Positions 51,635-61,308 of a DNA stretch of 64,000 nucleotides are shown in pieces; the stretch's first letter is position 1, and every line of letters starts with the position of its first letter. Under the pieces are notes generated by a model, which ran no database searches, was not told the origin of the DNA, and worked only from the letters and a program-made list of their open reading frames with translations. Made by a program: the position numbers and the translations under genes. This stretch comes from CAKZLS01 sp963771545 (lineage in GTDB: Bacteria > Pseudomonadota > Alphaproteobacteria > Rhodospirillales > Defluviicoccaceae), in the NCBI GenBank assembly GCA_963771545.1, contig CAVYTX010000002.1:1550001-1614000 (forward strand), in the 5' to 3' direction.

Positions 51635-53223
51635 AGAAGCCCCTGAAACGCTGCGCGCTCTACACCCGTAAGAGCTCCGATGAGGGGCTCGAGCAGGACT
51701 TCAACAGCCTCGATGCCCAGCGCGAGGCCTGTGCCGCCTATGTCAAGAGCCAGGCGAGCGAGGGCTGGCGGTTGATCGGGAAGCCATACGATGACGGCGG
51801 TTGTTCCGGCGGCACCATGGAGCGGCCGGCGCTGCAGCGGCTCCTCGCCGACATCGCCTCCGGCACCGTCGACGTGGTGGTCGTCTACAAAATCGATCGC
51901 CTCACCCGGGCGCTCGCCGACTTCGCGCGAATGGTCGAGCTCTTCGACCGCCATGGCGTCAGTTTCGTCAGTGTGACCCAGGCCTTTAACACCACGAACA
52001 GCATGGGCAGGCTCACCCTTAACGTGCTGCTTTCCTTCGCCCAGTTCGAGCGCGAGGTTACCGGTGAGCGTATCCGCGACAAGATCGCGGCCTCCAAGGC
52101 GCGGGGCATGTGGATGGGCGGCACCCTGCCGCTCGGCTACGACCTGCCGGCGCCGGGCAGCCGAGCCCTTGTCGTCAACGAGGCCGAGGCCGATACGGTG
52201 CGGACGATCTTCGCAACCTATCTCTCGCTCGGATCGGTCCACGCCCTCAAGCGCTGGCTTGACGCGCGCGGCATTCTGCCGAAGAGGCGCACCGCCCGGA
52301 ACGGCCGGACGCTCGGCGGTCAGCCGTTCAGCCGTGGCGCGCTCTTCCACATGCTGCGCAACCGGATCTATCTCGGGATGATCGTCCATAGGGAAAAGAT
52401 CCATCCGGGCATGCATGCGGCGATCGTCGATCTGGCGCAGTTCCAGGCGGTGCAGTCGAAGCTCGACGCCAATGCCCGGCGCCATGCGGCCCGCCGCGAT
52501 CATGTCGCCCGGGCACCGCTGACGGGCCGCATCTTCGATGCGGACGGCCAGCCGATGTCGCCCACCTTTTCCTATGGCAAGGGGGGCAGGCTCTATCGTT
52601 ATTACGTCTCGTCGCCGCTCCAGAGGGGACACCGGCGGACTGAAGAGGATGATGCGATCCGCCGGGTTTCCGCCACCGCCGTCGAGACCATGCTGGCGGG
52701 GATCTTAAAGCGCATATTGCCAACCCATGCATCGGACTCTCTCGGTTGCCTGGCGCGTGTCGAGATCCACTCCAGGTCGGTACAGCTGTTAATGCCAATT
52801 CATCATCTGCCGGTGATCCGCGATCGCCTAGCCGACGGCGAAGAAATCGAAGTCGATCCCGCCGATCCGTCGTTGCTCCGGCTCACGCTGCCGATTCGCA
52901 TGCAGCTGCGTGGCGGGCGGCGGTCGATCGAAGCCGGCGCAGCTCCGGCGACGAAACCCGACCCGGTGCTCATCAGGGCCCTGCGGGCGGCGCATGCCAT
53001 GGTCGGACGGGATGCCTCGGGCCTGCCGGTGCTCGATGCCGCTCCCAACTCACCCTACCACCGCCGCCTCGTTCGGCTGGCCTTTCTGGCCCCGGATTTG
53101 CAGCGCGCCATCTTCGTGGGCCGGCAGCCGCCAGGTTTAACGCTCGGCCAGATCCTGGAAGAGCGTCTCCCCCTGCTTTGGTCGGAGCAGGCAAAGGCCC
53201 TTGGCTTTCGTCGGGCCGACTGA
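51631..53223 (+). CDS. Large serine recombinase
   Basis: 530 residues from ATG 51631. The catalytic serine is in CALYTRKSSDEGLEQDFNSL, the resolvase domain continues with VVVYKIDRLTRALADFARMV and LNVLLSFAQFEREVTGERIR. A recombinase domain follows with RSNRIYLGMIVHREKIHPGM-like residues (FHMLRNRIYLGMIVHREKIH). No cysteine-rich zinc ribbon or long coiled coil is obvious, so the C-terminus differs from phage integrases. It is the likely integrase of the unit and lies 37 bases before the CCCTGTT array. Confidence 0.92.
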   Translation: MKKPLKRCALYTRKSSDEGLEQDFNSLDAQREACAAYVKSQASEGWRLIGKPYDDGGCSGGTMERPALQRLLADIASGTVDVVVVYKIDRLTRALADFARMVELFDRHGVSFVSVTQAFNTTNSMGRLTLNVLLSFAQFEREVTGERIRDKIAASKARGMWMGGTLPLGYDLPAPGSRALVVNEAEADTVRTIFATYLSLGSVHALKRWLDARGILPKRRTARNGRTLGGQPFSRGALFHMLRNRIYLGMIVHREKIHPGMHAAIVDLAQFQAVQSKLDANARRHAARRDHVARAPLTGRIFDADGQPMSPTFSYGKGGRLYRYYVSSPLQRGHRRTEEDDAIRRVSATAVETMLAGILKRILPTHASDSLGCLARVEIHSRSVQLLMPIHHLPVIRDRLADGEEIEVDPADPSLLRLTLPIRMQLRGGRRSIEAGAAPATKPDPVLIRALRAAHAMVGRDASGLPVLDAAPNSPYHRRLVRLAFLAPDLQRAIFVGRQPPGLTLGQILEERLPLLWSEQAKALGFRRAD

Positions 53224-53259
53224 CGCCCCTCTGAAGAGCTCTACCCCACTCCGCAAAAC

Positions 53260-53461
53260 CCCTGTTCCGGGCATATTCCTTCCCTGTTCGGTGCTTCTCG
53301 CCCCCTGTTCTGCACAAAAAACCCCCTGTTCTGCAGAAAAACAGGAAAGTGCAAATGATATGCGTAAGTCGTTGATTCGATGATGTAATCTCGCTAGTCA
53401 CGGAGCGTGATGCGATGCAGTCTCCCTGTTATTCGCCCAAAAACGTCAAAAATTCCCTGTT
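53260..53461. repeat. Phased CCCTGTT repeat array (six copies)
   Basis: CCCTGTT at 53260, 53282, 53303, 53324, 53424 and 53455; the first four are spaced 22, 21 and 21 bases apart. The gap 53347-53423 holds no gene. It lies between the recombinase stop and tRNA-Ser. The same heptamer with the same spacing (as AACAGGG) occurs at 31208. The period of two helical turns suggests binding sites placed on one face of the DNA. Confidence 0.8.
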
Positions 53462-53638
53462 ATCGGCGAAACTCACCCATGCATCGAACGCGCGGAGACG
53501 GGCCCGGCAAAAAAAGCCAAATGCCGCCCGAAAGGATCAGCGTCACGGGCTTGCGTATTGGAAACGAGCCCGAAATACCGCCTTGTTCCGGGCGCTTGCG
53601 CCAACGGTGTTCACGTGGAGACAAACTTCGGGGGTCGG

Positions 53639-53728
53639 TGGCGGAGGGAGTGGGATTCGAACCCACGGTACGGTCTCCCGTACACACGCTTTCCAAGCGT
53701 GCGCCTTAAGCCACTCGGCCATCCCTCC
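53639..53728 (-). tRNA. tRNA-Ser (GGA anticodon)
   Basis: Read from 53728 on the minus strand: acceptor GGAGGGA, D-arm GCCGAGTGGCTTAAGGC, anticodon loop CTTGGAAAG (GGA), a long variable arm GTACGGGAGACCGTAC, T-arm GGGTTCGAATCCC, and acceptor TCCCTCC with encoded GCCA. About 90 bases, class II as expected for serine. It is intact and marks the right border of the accessory region. Confidence 0.95.
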
Positions 53729-53821
53729 GGCCTGGGAGCGCTTCGTCGAGATCTCATTGCTAGCGTAGACGGGCGACTCTCGCAACGGTTTTACCATGTG
53801 GAGAGTATTACCGCGCAGCTT

Positions 53822-53980
53822 ATACCAACGGCCATAGGGGCCGTCTGGAAACCTCGATAGGCCGCCCGCGGGGTCGCGTTTCGGGCATCCTCGGCCCCAT
53901 ATTCGAAAAAGAGGGCGGACCGCTTGACGAGGATGCGGGAAACACGATCACAATGAGTCATTATTAGTGACCGTTGGTAT
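53822..53980. mobile_element. MITE-like element, copy A
   Basis: Begins ATACCAACGG (53822-53831) and ends CCGTTGGTAT (53971-53980); the right end is preceded by GAGTCATTATTAGTGA, matching copy B with one change. It shares GGAAACCTCGATAGGCCG with the reverse complement of copy B, though the left interior is different. About 159 bases, no coding capacity. TA lies at both ends, as for IS630/mariner-type target duplication. Confidence 0.75.
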
Positions 53981-54050
53981 TGGCGAACCGAGCGCTTTCC
54001 CTGTCCGTCACGGGGTGTTATGAAGAGGGGCGTAAGGGGGAGAGGAATCC

Positions 54051-54749
54051 ATGACTGTCAGTTCGCAAGGCGTCATTCAAGCCATCGTCAAGGCGCTCGA
54101 AGAGCCGCCGGTCAAAGGCCGGCGCCTCCGTAAGCCCGTCATCACCCTGTCGCGCACCTCGGGAAGCGGCGGCGACTACGTGGCCGAGAGCCTGGCGCAA
54201 AAACTCGGCCTCGAGGTCTACGATTCGGAAATCATCAACGGCATCGCCGCCGAGGCCAACGTCTCAGCGTCGCTGATGCGCGATATGACCGACAAACTCG
54301 ACGCCGTGGACGCTTGGGTCTATTCGTCGGTGTTCGGTAAGAATGTGACTCGCAGCGAATATGTGCGATTTCTGTCCACCGTTATCCGCGGTTTGTATCA
54401 CACCGGCGGCGTCGTCGTCGGGCGCGGCGGCCATGTGATCCTGGCGGGGCGCGACGTGCTCCGGGTGCGCGTCGTCGGATCCATCGAGGCGTGCGCCACG
54501 CGGCTTTCGGAAAAGGAAGGCATCTCCTATGGCGAGGCCAAGAAGGAAATCCAGGCCAGCAACAAGCGCAAGGGCAAGTTCGTCTGGGACCTGTTCCATT
54601 CGCGCTACAACGATCCGACCAATTTCGACCTGATCATCAACACCGACTACTTCCGCCGTCTCGACGACGTCGTGGCGGTCGTCCTCGAGGCCGCGCACGC
54701 GCGCGGGTTCGATCGTCACCTGAAGGAATCGCCCGTCGCCGCCAGGTAA
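54051..54749 (+). CDS. Cytidylate kinase-like family protein
   Basis: 232 residues from ATG 54051, with AGGGGGAGAGG upstream. The nucleotide-binding loop region ITLSRTSGSGGDYVAESLAQ, YDSEIINGIAAEANVSASLM, VVVGRGGHVILAGRDVLRVR and FHSRYNDPTNFDLIINT are characteristic of the cytidylate kinase-like family (Cytidylate_kin2). The true substrate has not been shown for this family; CMP phosphorylation is only one option. It follows the MITE by about 70 bases and converges on lepA. Confidence 0.88.
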   Translation: MTVSSQGVIQAIVKALEEPPVKGRRLRKPVITLSRTSGSGGDYVAESLAQKLGLEVYDSEIINGIAAEANVSASLMRDMTDKLDAVDAWVYSSVFGKNVTRSEYVRFLSTVIRGLYHTGGVVVGRGGHVILAGRDVLRVRVVGSIEACATRLSEKEGISYGEAKKEIQASNKRKGKFVWDLFHSRYNDPTNFDLIINTDYFRRLDDVVAVVLEAAHARGFDRHLKESPVAAR

Positions 54750-54768
54750 GCGGCGCCGCCTTCCCGAT

Positions 54769-56571
54769 CTAGCTGTCCTGCATTCTTAGGGCCGAGATGA
54801 AGGCGGATTGCGGGATTTCCACCTTGCCGAACTGGCGCATGCGTTTCTTGCCGGCCTTCTGCTTTTCCAGGAGCTTGCGCTTGCGGGTGATATCGCCGCC
54901 ATAGCACTTGGCGGTCACGTCCTTGCGGAGCGCACTGATGGTTTCGCGCGCCACCACGGCGCCGCCGATGGCCGCCTGGATGGGAATCTTGAAAAGCTGC
55001 CTGGGGATCAGATCCTTGAGGCGTTGGCAAATCATCCGGCCGCGCGTTTCCGCCTGGCCGCGATCGCAGATGAACGAGAACGCGTCCACCGGCTCGGCAT
55101 TGATCAGGATGCCCACCTTGACCAAGTTGCCCGGCGCGAACCCGTCCATTTCGTAATCGAAGCTGGCGTAGCCCCGGGAAATAGACTTGAGCCGGTCGTA
55201 GAAGTCGAACACCACTTCGTTGAGCGGCAACCGGTAGGTGACCATGGCGCGGCTGCCCGCGTAGGTCAATTCCACCTGTTCGCCGCGCCGTTCGGTGCAC
55301 AGCTGCAGGATGGGTCCGAGGTACTCGTCCGGCACCATGATGGTCGCCCGGATCCATGGCTCCTCGGTACGCTCGATCTTGACCGGGTCCGGCATGTCGG
55401 CGGGATTGTGAAGCTCGCGCATGGTCCCGTCGGTCATGTACAGGCGATAAACGACGCTGGGCGCGGTGGCGATGAGGTCGAGATCGAATTCCCGATCGAG
55501 GCGTTCCTGGATGACCTCCATGTGCAGCAATCCGAGAAAGCCGCAGCGGAAGCCCGACCCGAGCGCCGCCGAGCTCTCGGGCTCGAAATGAAAGCTGGAG
55601 TCGTTGAGCCTGAGCTTGGCGAGCAAGTCCCGCAGGTCCTCGAAGTCGCCCGCGTCGACGGGAAACAGGCCGCAGAACACGACCGGGATCGACGGCTTGA
55701 AACCCGGAAGGGCCACCTTCGCCGGGCGCCGGTCCTCGGTGATGGTGTCGCCGACGCTGGTATCGGCCACCGCCTTGATCGCGGCGGTGATGTATCCCAT
55801 TTCGCCGGGTCCGAGCTGTTCGGCGCGGGTCGGCTTGGGCGTGAATACGCCCACCTGCTCCACCTGATGGACGGTTCCGGCCGCCATCATCCGCACTTTC
55901 ATGCCGCGCCGGAGCACCCCGTCCTTGATGCGGACCAGGATCATCACCCCGAGATAGGGGTCGTACCAACTATCCACCAGCAGGGCCTTGAGCGGCGCAT
56001 CGCCGTCGCCGGTGGGCGGCGGCAAGCGTTTCACCAGCGTCTCCATCAAGTCCTTTACGCCCTCGCCGGTCTTCGCCGAGATGGAGAGCGCGTCGGACGC
56101 GTCCAGGCCGATCACGTCTCCGATCTGCTGGCGGATGCGGTCGGGCTCGGACGCCGGCAGGTCCACCTTGTTGAGAACGGGAATGATCTCGTGGTCGCTT
56201 TCAATGGCCAGATAGGCGTTGGCCAGGGTCTGCGCCTCCACGCCCTGGGTGGCGTCCACCACCAGCACCGAGCCCTCGCAGGCGGCCAGGCTGCGGCTGA
56301 CCTCGTAGGAGAAGTCCACGTGACCGGGAGTGTCCATGAGGTTGAGGACATACCCGTGGCCGTCGCCGGCGGCGTAGAGAAGACGCACGGTCTGCGCCTT
56401 GATGGTGATGCCGCGTTCGCGCTCGATCTCCATGGAGTCGAGCACCTGCTCGCGCATCTCGCGGTCGGTGAGCCCACCGCACAATTGAATGAGGCGGTCG
56501 GCCAGCGTCGACTTGCCGTGGTCGATGTGGGCGATGATCGCGAAGTTTCGGATCCGTGCAAGATCGGTCAT
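54769..56571 (-). CDS. lepA: Elongation factor 4 (LepA)
   Basis: 600 residues. All GTPase motifs are visible: IAHIDHGKSTLADRLIQLCG, REFGITIKAQ-type switch (RERGITIKAQTVRL), DTPGHVDFSYEVSRS and LNKVDLPAS. The LepA-specific C-terminal domain has YGGDITRKRKLLEKQKAGKK and MRQFGKVEIPQSAF. It acts on stalled ribosomes during translation. Length is standard; the gene is housekeeping and marks the end of the accessory region. Confidence 0.97.
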   Translation of the reverse strand: MTDLARIRNFAIIAHIDHGKSTLADRLIQLCGGLTDREMREQVLDSMEIERERGITIKAQTVRLLYAAGDGHGYVLNLMDTPGHVDFSYEVSRSLAACEGSVLVVDATQGVEAQTLANAYLAIESDHEIIPVLNKVDLPASEPDRIRQQIGDVIGLDASDALSISAKTGEGVKDLMETLVKRLPPPTGDGDAPLKALLVDSWYDPYLGVMILVRIKDGVLRRGMKVRMMAAGTVHQVEQVGVFTPKPTRAEQLGPGEMGYITAAIKAVADTSVGDTITEDRRPAKVALPGFKPSIPVVFCGLFPVDAGDFEDLRDLLAKLRLNDSSFHFEPESSAALGSGFRCGFLGLLHMEVIQERLDREFDLDLIATAPSVVYRLYMTDGTMRELHNPADMPDPVKIERTEEPWIRATIMVPDEYLGPILQLCTERRGEQVELTYAGSRAMVTYRLPLNEVVFDFYDRLKSISRGYASFDYEMDGFAPGNLVKVGILINAEPVDAFSFICDRGQAETRGRMICQRLKDLIPRQLFKIPIQAAIGGAVVARETISALRKDVTAKCYGGDITRKRKLLEKQKAGKKRMRQFGKVEIPQSAFISALRMQDS

Positions 56572-56931
56572 GGGGGACTTCTAGAGAATTATCCGTGGAT
56601 ATTGAAGCGTTCTCATGGACGTTTGGCGTCGAAGCGGCCGCGATGGATCGCCGGCCCCACAAAACCCGCGCCGGTTTCACCAGCGAAACAATCTCCGCCG
56701 GAAAACGTAACAACCGTAAAGTGTAGACGGGCATTGTGAAGCATAAGGGAAATATGCCATAAGATTCTCGGAGGTCGTGTACTTGAGCGATAAACAGACA
56801 GGGCGAGTCAGCCGGCGGCCGAAGATCCGGCTGTTATTATCGTCGTCTTGTTCCCTTGACGGCAGTGCTTATGTAACTAAGGCGGCCCGTGTCTTCGGGT
56901 CCAAGCGGAAGAAAAGGCAAAGGCCTTACAT
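56572..56931. other. 360-base divergent intergenic region
   Basis: Lies between lepA (minus) and the sugar transferase (plus). No convincing gene was seen. It should hold both promoters; no confident -35/-10 pair was found. A short stem (GGCCGAAGATCCGGCT) lies near 56817. Confidence 0.5.
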
Positions 56932-58385
56932 ATGAAGGCGGAATCGACGGACCGCGCCATCGACGCTCCGTTTCCGACGCACTGGCACGCAACGTTGTCA
57001 GAGAGCATTGTTTGCGGTGTCGTGGGCGCGATGGACGGTCTGATCGTCGCTCTGGTGGGGCTGGCGTGTTATCTGGGATACGTCGGTTGGAGCCCCGACA
57101 ACTACCCGATTTATCTCGCCGCAATCATGGTCAACGCGAGCATGACCGTGAGCGCGTTTCAATACGCCCGGCTTTATGACTTCGAAACCATCGTCGCCTG
57201 GCCGAACCACATGCGGCGGGCGCGACGATGCTGTGCGGTTTGGTGTTTCTCGTTCCGTTGGCGCTGGCGTTCGCGCTGAAGATCAGCGAAGAGTTCTCCA
57301 GGGTCTGGTTCTTTTCCTCGTTCCTGGGATCCGCGTTCCTGATCTGCGCGCTCCGCGGCGTGTTCCGGTATCTCCTCGGATGCTCTACGCGCGCGGGCCT
57401 GTTGGTGCGGAACGTGGCGATCGTGGGCGGCGGCGGCGCGGCGGGACATCTGGTGGGCCAAATGCGGAACCGGGACGTGGCATGGAAGCGGGTCATCGGC
57501 GTTTTCGACGACCGATGGACACGGGTCGACCGCGAGGTGAATGGGTGTCCGGTTCTGGGCGATCTGGACGACCTCGTGGGATACGTGCGCCGGGGCTTGG
57601 TGCATGACGTGGTGATCACGCTGCCGTCGAACGCCGACGATCGGCTGGTGAGCATCATCAAGCGGTTGCGCCACTTGCCGGTGCACGTCTATCTGGGTTC
57701 GGATCTAATCGGGTACCACTTTCCGCGGCACCACCGGCGTTCCCTGGAGGGTATTCCGGTCCTGGAGATCGCGGCGGTGCCGCTGTCGGGCTGGAGCGGA
57801 TTGATCAAGGGTGTGGAAGACAAGATCCTGGCGGCTGTGACGCTGATGATGCTCTCGCCGCTGCTGCTGTTGATCGCGCTGGCGATCAAGCTGGACAGCC
57901 GGGGGCCGGTGCTGTTTCGTCAGGCGCGTTACGGGTTCAACAACGAGGTGATCATCGTCAACAAGTTCCGGACCATGCACCACGACCGTCCGCCGGAGGT
58001 GGGGGTGCCGCAGGCGCGCCGCGACGACGCGCGGGTGACACGCGTGGGCCGGGTGCTGCGCCGGATGAGTTTCGACGAGCTGCCGCAGTTGCTGAACGTG
58101 CTGCTCGGCAGCATGTCGATGGTGGGCCCAAGGCCGCACGCGGTGGAACACAACGAGCAGTACGCGGCGCTGATCGGCGGCTATCATGGCCGTCACCGGG
58201 TGAAGCCGGGGATCACCGGCTGGGCGCAGGTGAACGGGCTGCGGGGAAGGACCACCACGGTCGAACAGATGCGCCGTCGGGTGGAATACGACATCTCCTA
58301 CATCGAAAATTGGTCGCCGTGGCTCGATGCACGCATCCTCATCCGCACCGCCGTGTTCGGCTGGCACCAGAAAAACGCCTATTGA
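56932..58385 (+). pseudogene. Undecaprenyl-phosphate sugar phosphotransferase, frameshifted
   Basis: Two frames together make one protein. From ATG 56932 the first reads HWHATLSESIVCGVVGAMDG and MTVSAFQYARLYDFETIVAW. After about 57211 it breaks, and the second frame continues from 57228: MLCGLVFLVPLALAFALKIS, RNVAIVGGGGAAGHLVGQMR (Rossmann fold), then the C-terminal transferase domain with LDSRGPVLFRQARYGFNN, RVGRVLRRMSFDELPQLLNV, GPRPHAVEHNEQYA and RVKPGITGWAQVNGLRG. It resembles WcaJ-type polyprenyl glycosylphosphotransferases, which begin exopolysaccharide assembly at the membrane. A missing base at about 57211-57225 would restore it. Neighbouring heparinase-like gene fits polysaccharide metabolism. 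Confidence 0.85.
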
Positions 58386-58390
58386 TCTCG

Positions 58391-60409
58391 ATGCCGGTCC
58401 GCCGAAAATGCCGGGCGCGAACGATGCTGTCCGTGGAACGTAACAATCGACTGAGGTGGTACGCGAACCGGCTCAGGTCGATGACCGGGGCGGAAGTGGT
58501 ACATCGCGCCGGAGAATTCGCCAAGCGCGCCGTTTCAAAACATTACAAACCCGATTTCAACGCCGCGTTCGCCCGGGACGCGGCTTTGCCGGTCATTCCA
58601 GGGCTCCTGGATGGGGTTCGGAAGATCGCCGCCGAGCCGGAGCTTATCGTCAACTGGCGCGATATCGCCGAGCGCGCGCGAGCCGGACGTCTCGTACTTC
58701 TGGGACACCCGTGGCCGGGACTGACCGGCCCCGAGAAATGGCATCTCGATCCCATAGAGGGCAAGGCTTGGCCGGCGGACCGCTACGGCCCTGACATTCC
58801 CTATCGCGACGCCACCGGTTTTGGCGACATCAAGTACGTATGGGAGATGAACCGCCTCCAGTATCTTCAGCCCATCGCCGCTCTCGCGGCCGTGACCGGC
58901 GACGCCGACCACCGCCGGTTCTGCGTGAACGAGATCGATAGTTGGATCCAGTTCAATCGCCCGTTTCGGGGTGTCAACTGGACAAGCGGCATCGAGCTCG
59001 CCCTGCGAGTAGTGAGCATGCTGGTGGTCGTGTCGCTGCTCGGCGCGGACGCGTTAACGGCCGCTCAAAGGCGGCGGATCAACGCGTGCCTGGCCGCGCA
59101 TGGCTACTGGCTGATGCGCTATCCCTCGCGGTTTTCGTCGGCCAACAATCATCTCATCGCCGAAGCGGGCGCGCTGTATCTGCTCGGATCGCTGTTCCCC
59201 GGCCTCCGCGAAGCCGCCGAATACGCCGAATACGGCCGGCGGGTTTTGTGCCGGGAGGCGCTGCTCCAGATCCTTGAAGATGGCGTCGGAGCGGAGCAGT
59301 CGCCCACCTATCTGGCGTTCACCGTGGAATGGCTGCTGCTGTGCCGGGAGTTCGCGAACAGGCTTGGCGACCCGTTTCCGGAGGCCGTTGATCGGCGGTT
59401 GGCCGCGGCCGGCCGGTTTCTGCGGTGGATCACCGATGGCTCGGGCAACCAGCCGAGGATCGGCGACGACGACGAAGGACGGGTTGTCTACGGCGGCGAC
59501 GAGAACGGATATGTATCCTCCATCCTGGGATGTCTGGCTTCGGTCTTCGACGATCCCGAACTCGTTCCGCCCAGCGTCGAGCCGCATCTTCGCCACGGCG
59601 TTTTTGGACGCCCGCCGGTTTCCCCCGAACCGCGCCGCGCATCGCCCACGGGCGTGGGAACCTTCGCGCGGGGGGGATACTCGATCCTCCGTTGGATGGC
59701 GGGAAACACCGAGGGTCTCTGGGTTTTCGACCGCGGCCCGCTCGGCTATCTCGCCATTGCCGCCCACGGGCATGCCGACGCGCTGTCGGTCTGGCTGCAC
59801 GTCGCGGGCCGGCCCGTGTTGGTGGACGCCGGAACCTACCTTTACCACTCGGGCGGCGCGTGGCGCGATCACTTCCGGGGCACGGCGGCTCACAATACTC
59901 TGACCATCGACGCCGCCAATTCCAGCGAAAACACCGGCGCCTTTAACTGGGGCCGGAAAGCCCGCGTGGCGGTGGTGTCGCGCAATGACGATCCGCGCGC
60001 CTGGCACTTGGAGTTCGAGCACGACGGATATCTGGAGACCCACGGTGTATGGCACCGCCGGCGATTGGAGAGAACGGGTGAGAAGACCTTCGCCATCACC
60101 GATCGTTTGCACGGATCGGATGGTTCTCACGCGGTGGAGGTCGGCTTTCTCGCGCACCCCGATCTGACGGTGCGCGAACGGTCGGGCGCCTGGGTGGTGG
60201 AGATCGATAAGCGCCTGACGCTCGAAATCGCTCTCCACGGTCCCTTGAGGGGCGCCATCCGCCAAGGCGAAGAAAACCCTCCTCGAGGCTGGTATTCGCC
60301 GCGATTCGGAATCAAACAACCGGCGCCGAGGTTGGGATTTTCGGGACAGCTCTCGGCGGGCGATGAATGCCGGTTCGATTTTGCCGTCGCCACCCGCTCT
60401 CAGCGTTGA
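58391..60409 (+). CDS. Heparinase II/III family protein
   Basis: 672 residues from ATG 58391 (ATG 58424 is also possible). N-terminal alpha/alpha-toroid: WHLDPIEGKAWPADRYGPDI, KYVWEMNRLQYLQPIAALAA, INSWIQFNRPFRGVNWTSGI-like (DSWIQFNRPFRGVNWTSGIE). C-terminal beta-sandwich with GHADALSVWLHVAGRPVLVD and GTYLYHSGGAWRDHFRGTAA, which includes the conserved His-Asn pair of the family (HNTLTID). Homologues cleave or modify acidic polysaccharides, often encoded in exopolysaccharide clusters. It is five bases after the sugar transferase and its stop overlaps the nucleotidyltransferase by ten bases. Confidence 0.9.
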   Translation: MPVRRKCRARTMLSVERNNRLRWYANRLRSMTGAEVVHRAGEFAKRAVSKHYKPDFNAAFARDAALPVIPGLLDGVRKIAAEPELIVNWRDIAERARAGRLVLLGHPWPGLTGPEKWHLDPIEGKAWPADRYGPDIPYRDATGFGDIKYVWEMNRLQYLQPIAALAAVTGDADHRRFCVNEIDSWIQFNRPFRGVNWTSGIELALRVVSMLVVVSLLGADALTAAQRRRINACLAAHGYWLMRYPSRFSSANNHLIAEAGALYLLGSLFPGLREAAEYAEYGRRVLCREALLQILEDGVGAEQSPTYLAFTVEWLLLCREFANRLGDPFPEAVDRRLAAAGRFLRWITDGSGNQPRIGDDDEGRVVYGGDENGYVSSILGCLASVFDDPELVPPSVEPHLRHGVFGRPPVSPEPRRASPTGVGTFARGGYSILRWMAGNTEGLWVFDRGPLGYLAIAAHGHADALSVWLHVAGRPVLVDAGTYLYHSGGAWRDHFRGTAAHNTLTIDAANSSENTGAFNWGRKARVAVVSRNDDPRAWHLEFEHDGYLETHGVWHRRRLERTGEKTFAITDRLHGSDGSHAVEVGFLAHPDLTVRERSGAWVVEIDKRLTLEIALHGPLRGAIRQGEENPPRGWYSPRFGIKQPAPRLGFSGQLSAGDECRFDFAVATRSQR

Positions 60410-61308
60410 CGAAAGATCTCTTCCACAAGCACCAGATCCTCCGGCTTGTCCACGTCGATGCCGGCCTCCGCCAGCGGCGTAATAACCGCCCGCACCTTCG
60501 CGCCAACGGTCTTCGATGCCCGGATCATCGTCTCGTCCAGCGTCAGTCGCCCCAGCAGATAAGCCAGCAAGCTCCTGACTCCGAAGGCCTTGGCGATTCG
60601 CCACGGGCGCTTGCGCTCCTGTTCCACCTGCCGCCAGAACCGCAGCGCCTTCAATCCGTCATCCGTCAGCACCGCGAACAGGTTGCTGCCGGTGTACCGG
60701 CCGTCCCTGAACTTGAGGAAGGTTCGCCGTGCATGGGGATACGCGGCCAAAAGGATGGCTCCAGGGGTCACCCCGGCGGTCATGTCGGCGCCCGAATCGA
60801 GGGCGGATTTCAGGAAATCATCGACCATGGCGGCGGTCAGAAGCGGATGATCGGCGGTGGTGATCAGCAACGGTATCGCGGCGCCGAGGGAATCGGCGGC
60901 GGCGAGCGCGCTGAGGCTTGGCGTGCTGGCGGATTTCAAGGCGATCACCCTTCCGGCGTCCAGAAGCGCGGATACGTCCGAGAGCGTATGAAGCAGGTCC
61001 GGATCTTCGATCGAAACCGCGATGCGATCGACGGCGCCGCTGGCGTCCAATGCCGCGATGACGCGAACCAGCATGGGCACGCCGGCCGCGGGAACCAGGC
61101 ACTTGTGGCTGAGCCCGGCCGCCTCGGCGACCGGGTCGCCGCGCGCGCGCTGTCCTGCCAGCACCAGCGCGGTGAAGCGGCGGCCCGGGGCCCGGTCGGC
61201 CGCGCCGCTCAGGTCACGAATACCAACGGTGACTGATAATGACCCATTGTGACGGCCTATCGAGGTTTCCGGCAAGGAGCGTGGCGCGCGGTGACGCGGG
61301 AGCATCAT
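60400..61308 (-). CDS. MobA-like nucleotidyltransferase
   Basis: Core residues match NTP-transferases: RRFTALVLAGQRARGDPVAE, GLSHKCLVPAAGVPMLVRVI, LLITTADHPLLTAAMVDDFL, and DVDKPEDLVLVEEI at the end. Such enzymes activate sugars or cofactors with nucleotides; the specific substrate is unknown. No natural start codon lies between the MITE at 61220-61359 and the conserved VLAGQ start; the in-frame candidates (GTG 61350, ATG 61308, ATG 61305) are all inside the MITE. The given start is therefore provisional and the N-terminus may be MITE-derived. Confidence 0.75.
   Translation of the reverse strand: MMLPRHRAPRSLPETSIGRHNGSLSVTVGIRDLSGAADRAPGRRFTALVLAGQRARGDPVAEAAGLSHKCLVPAAGVPMLVRVIAALDASGAVDRIAVSIEDPDLLHTLSDVSALLDAGRVIALKSASTPSLSALAAADSLGAAIPLLITTADHPLLTAAMVDDFLKSALDSGADMTAGVTPGAILLAAYPHARRTFLKFRDGRYTGSNLFAVLTDDGLKALRFWRQVEQERKRPWRIAKAFGVRSLLAYLLGRLTLDETMIRASKTVGAKVRAVITPLAEAGIDVDKPEDLVLVEEIFRQR

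Noticed and set aside
54808..56739. 643-codon plus-strand ORF opposite lepA
   Set aside because: Antisense shadow of lepA without recognisable domains.
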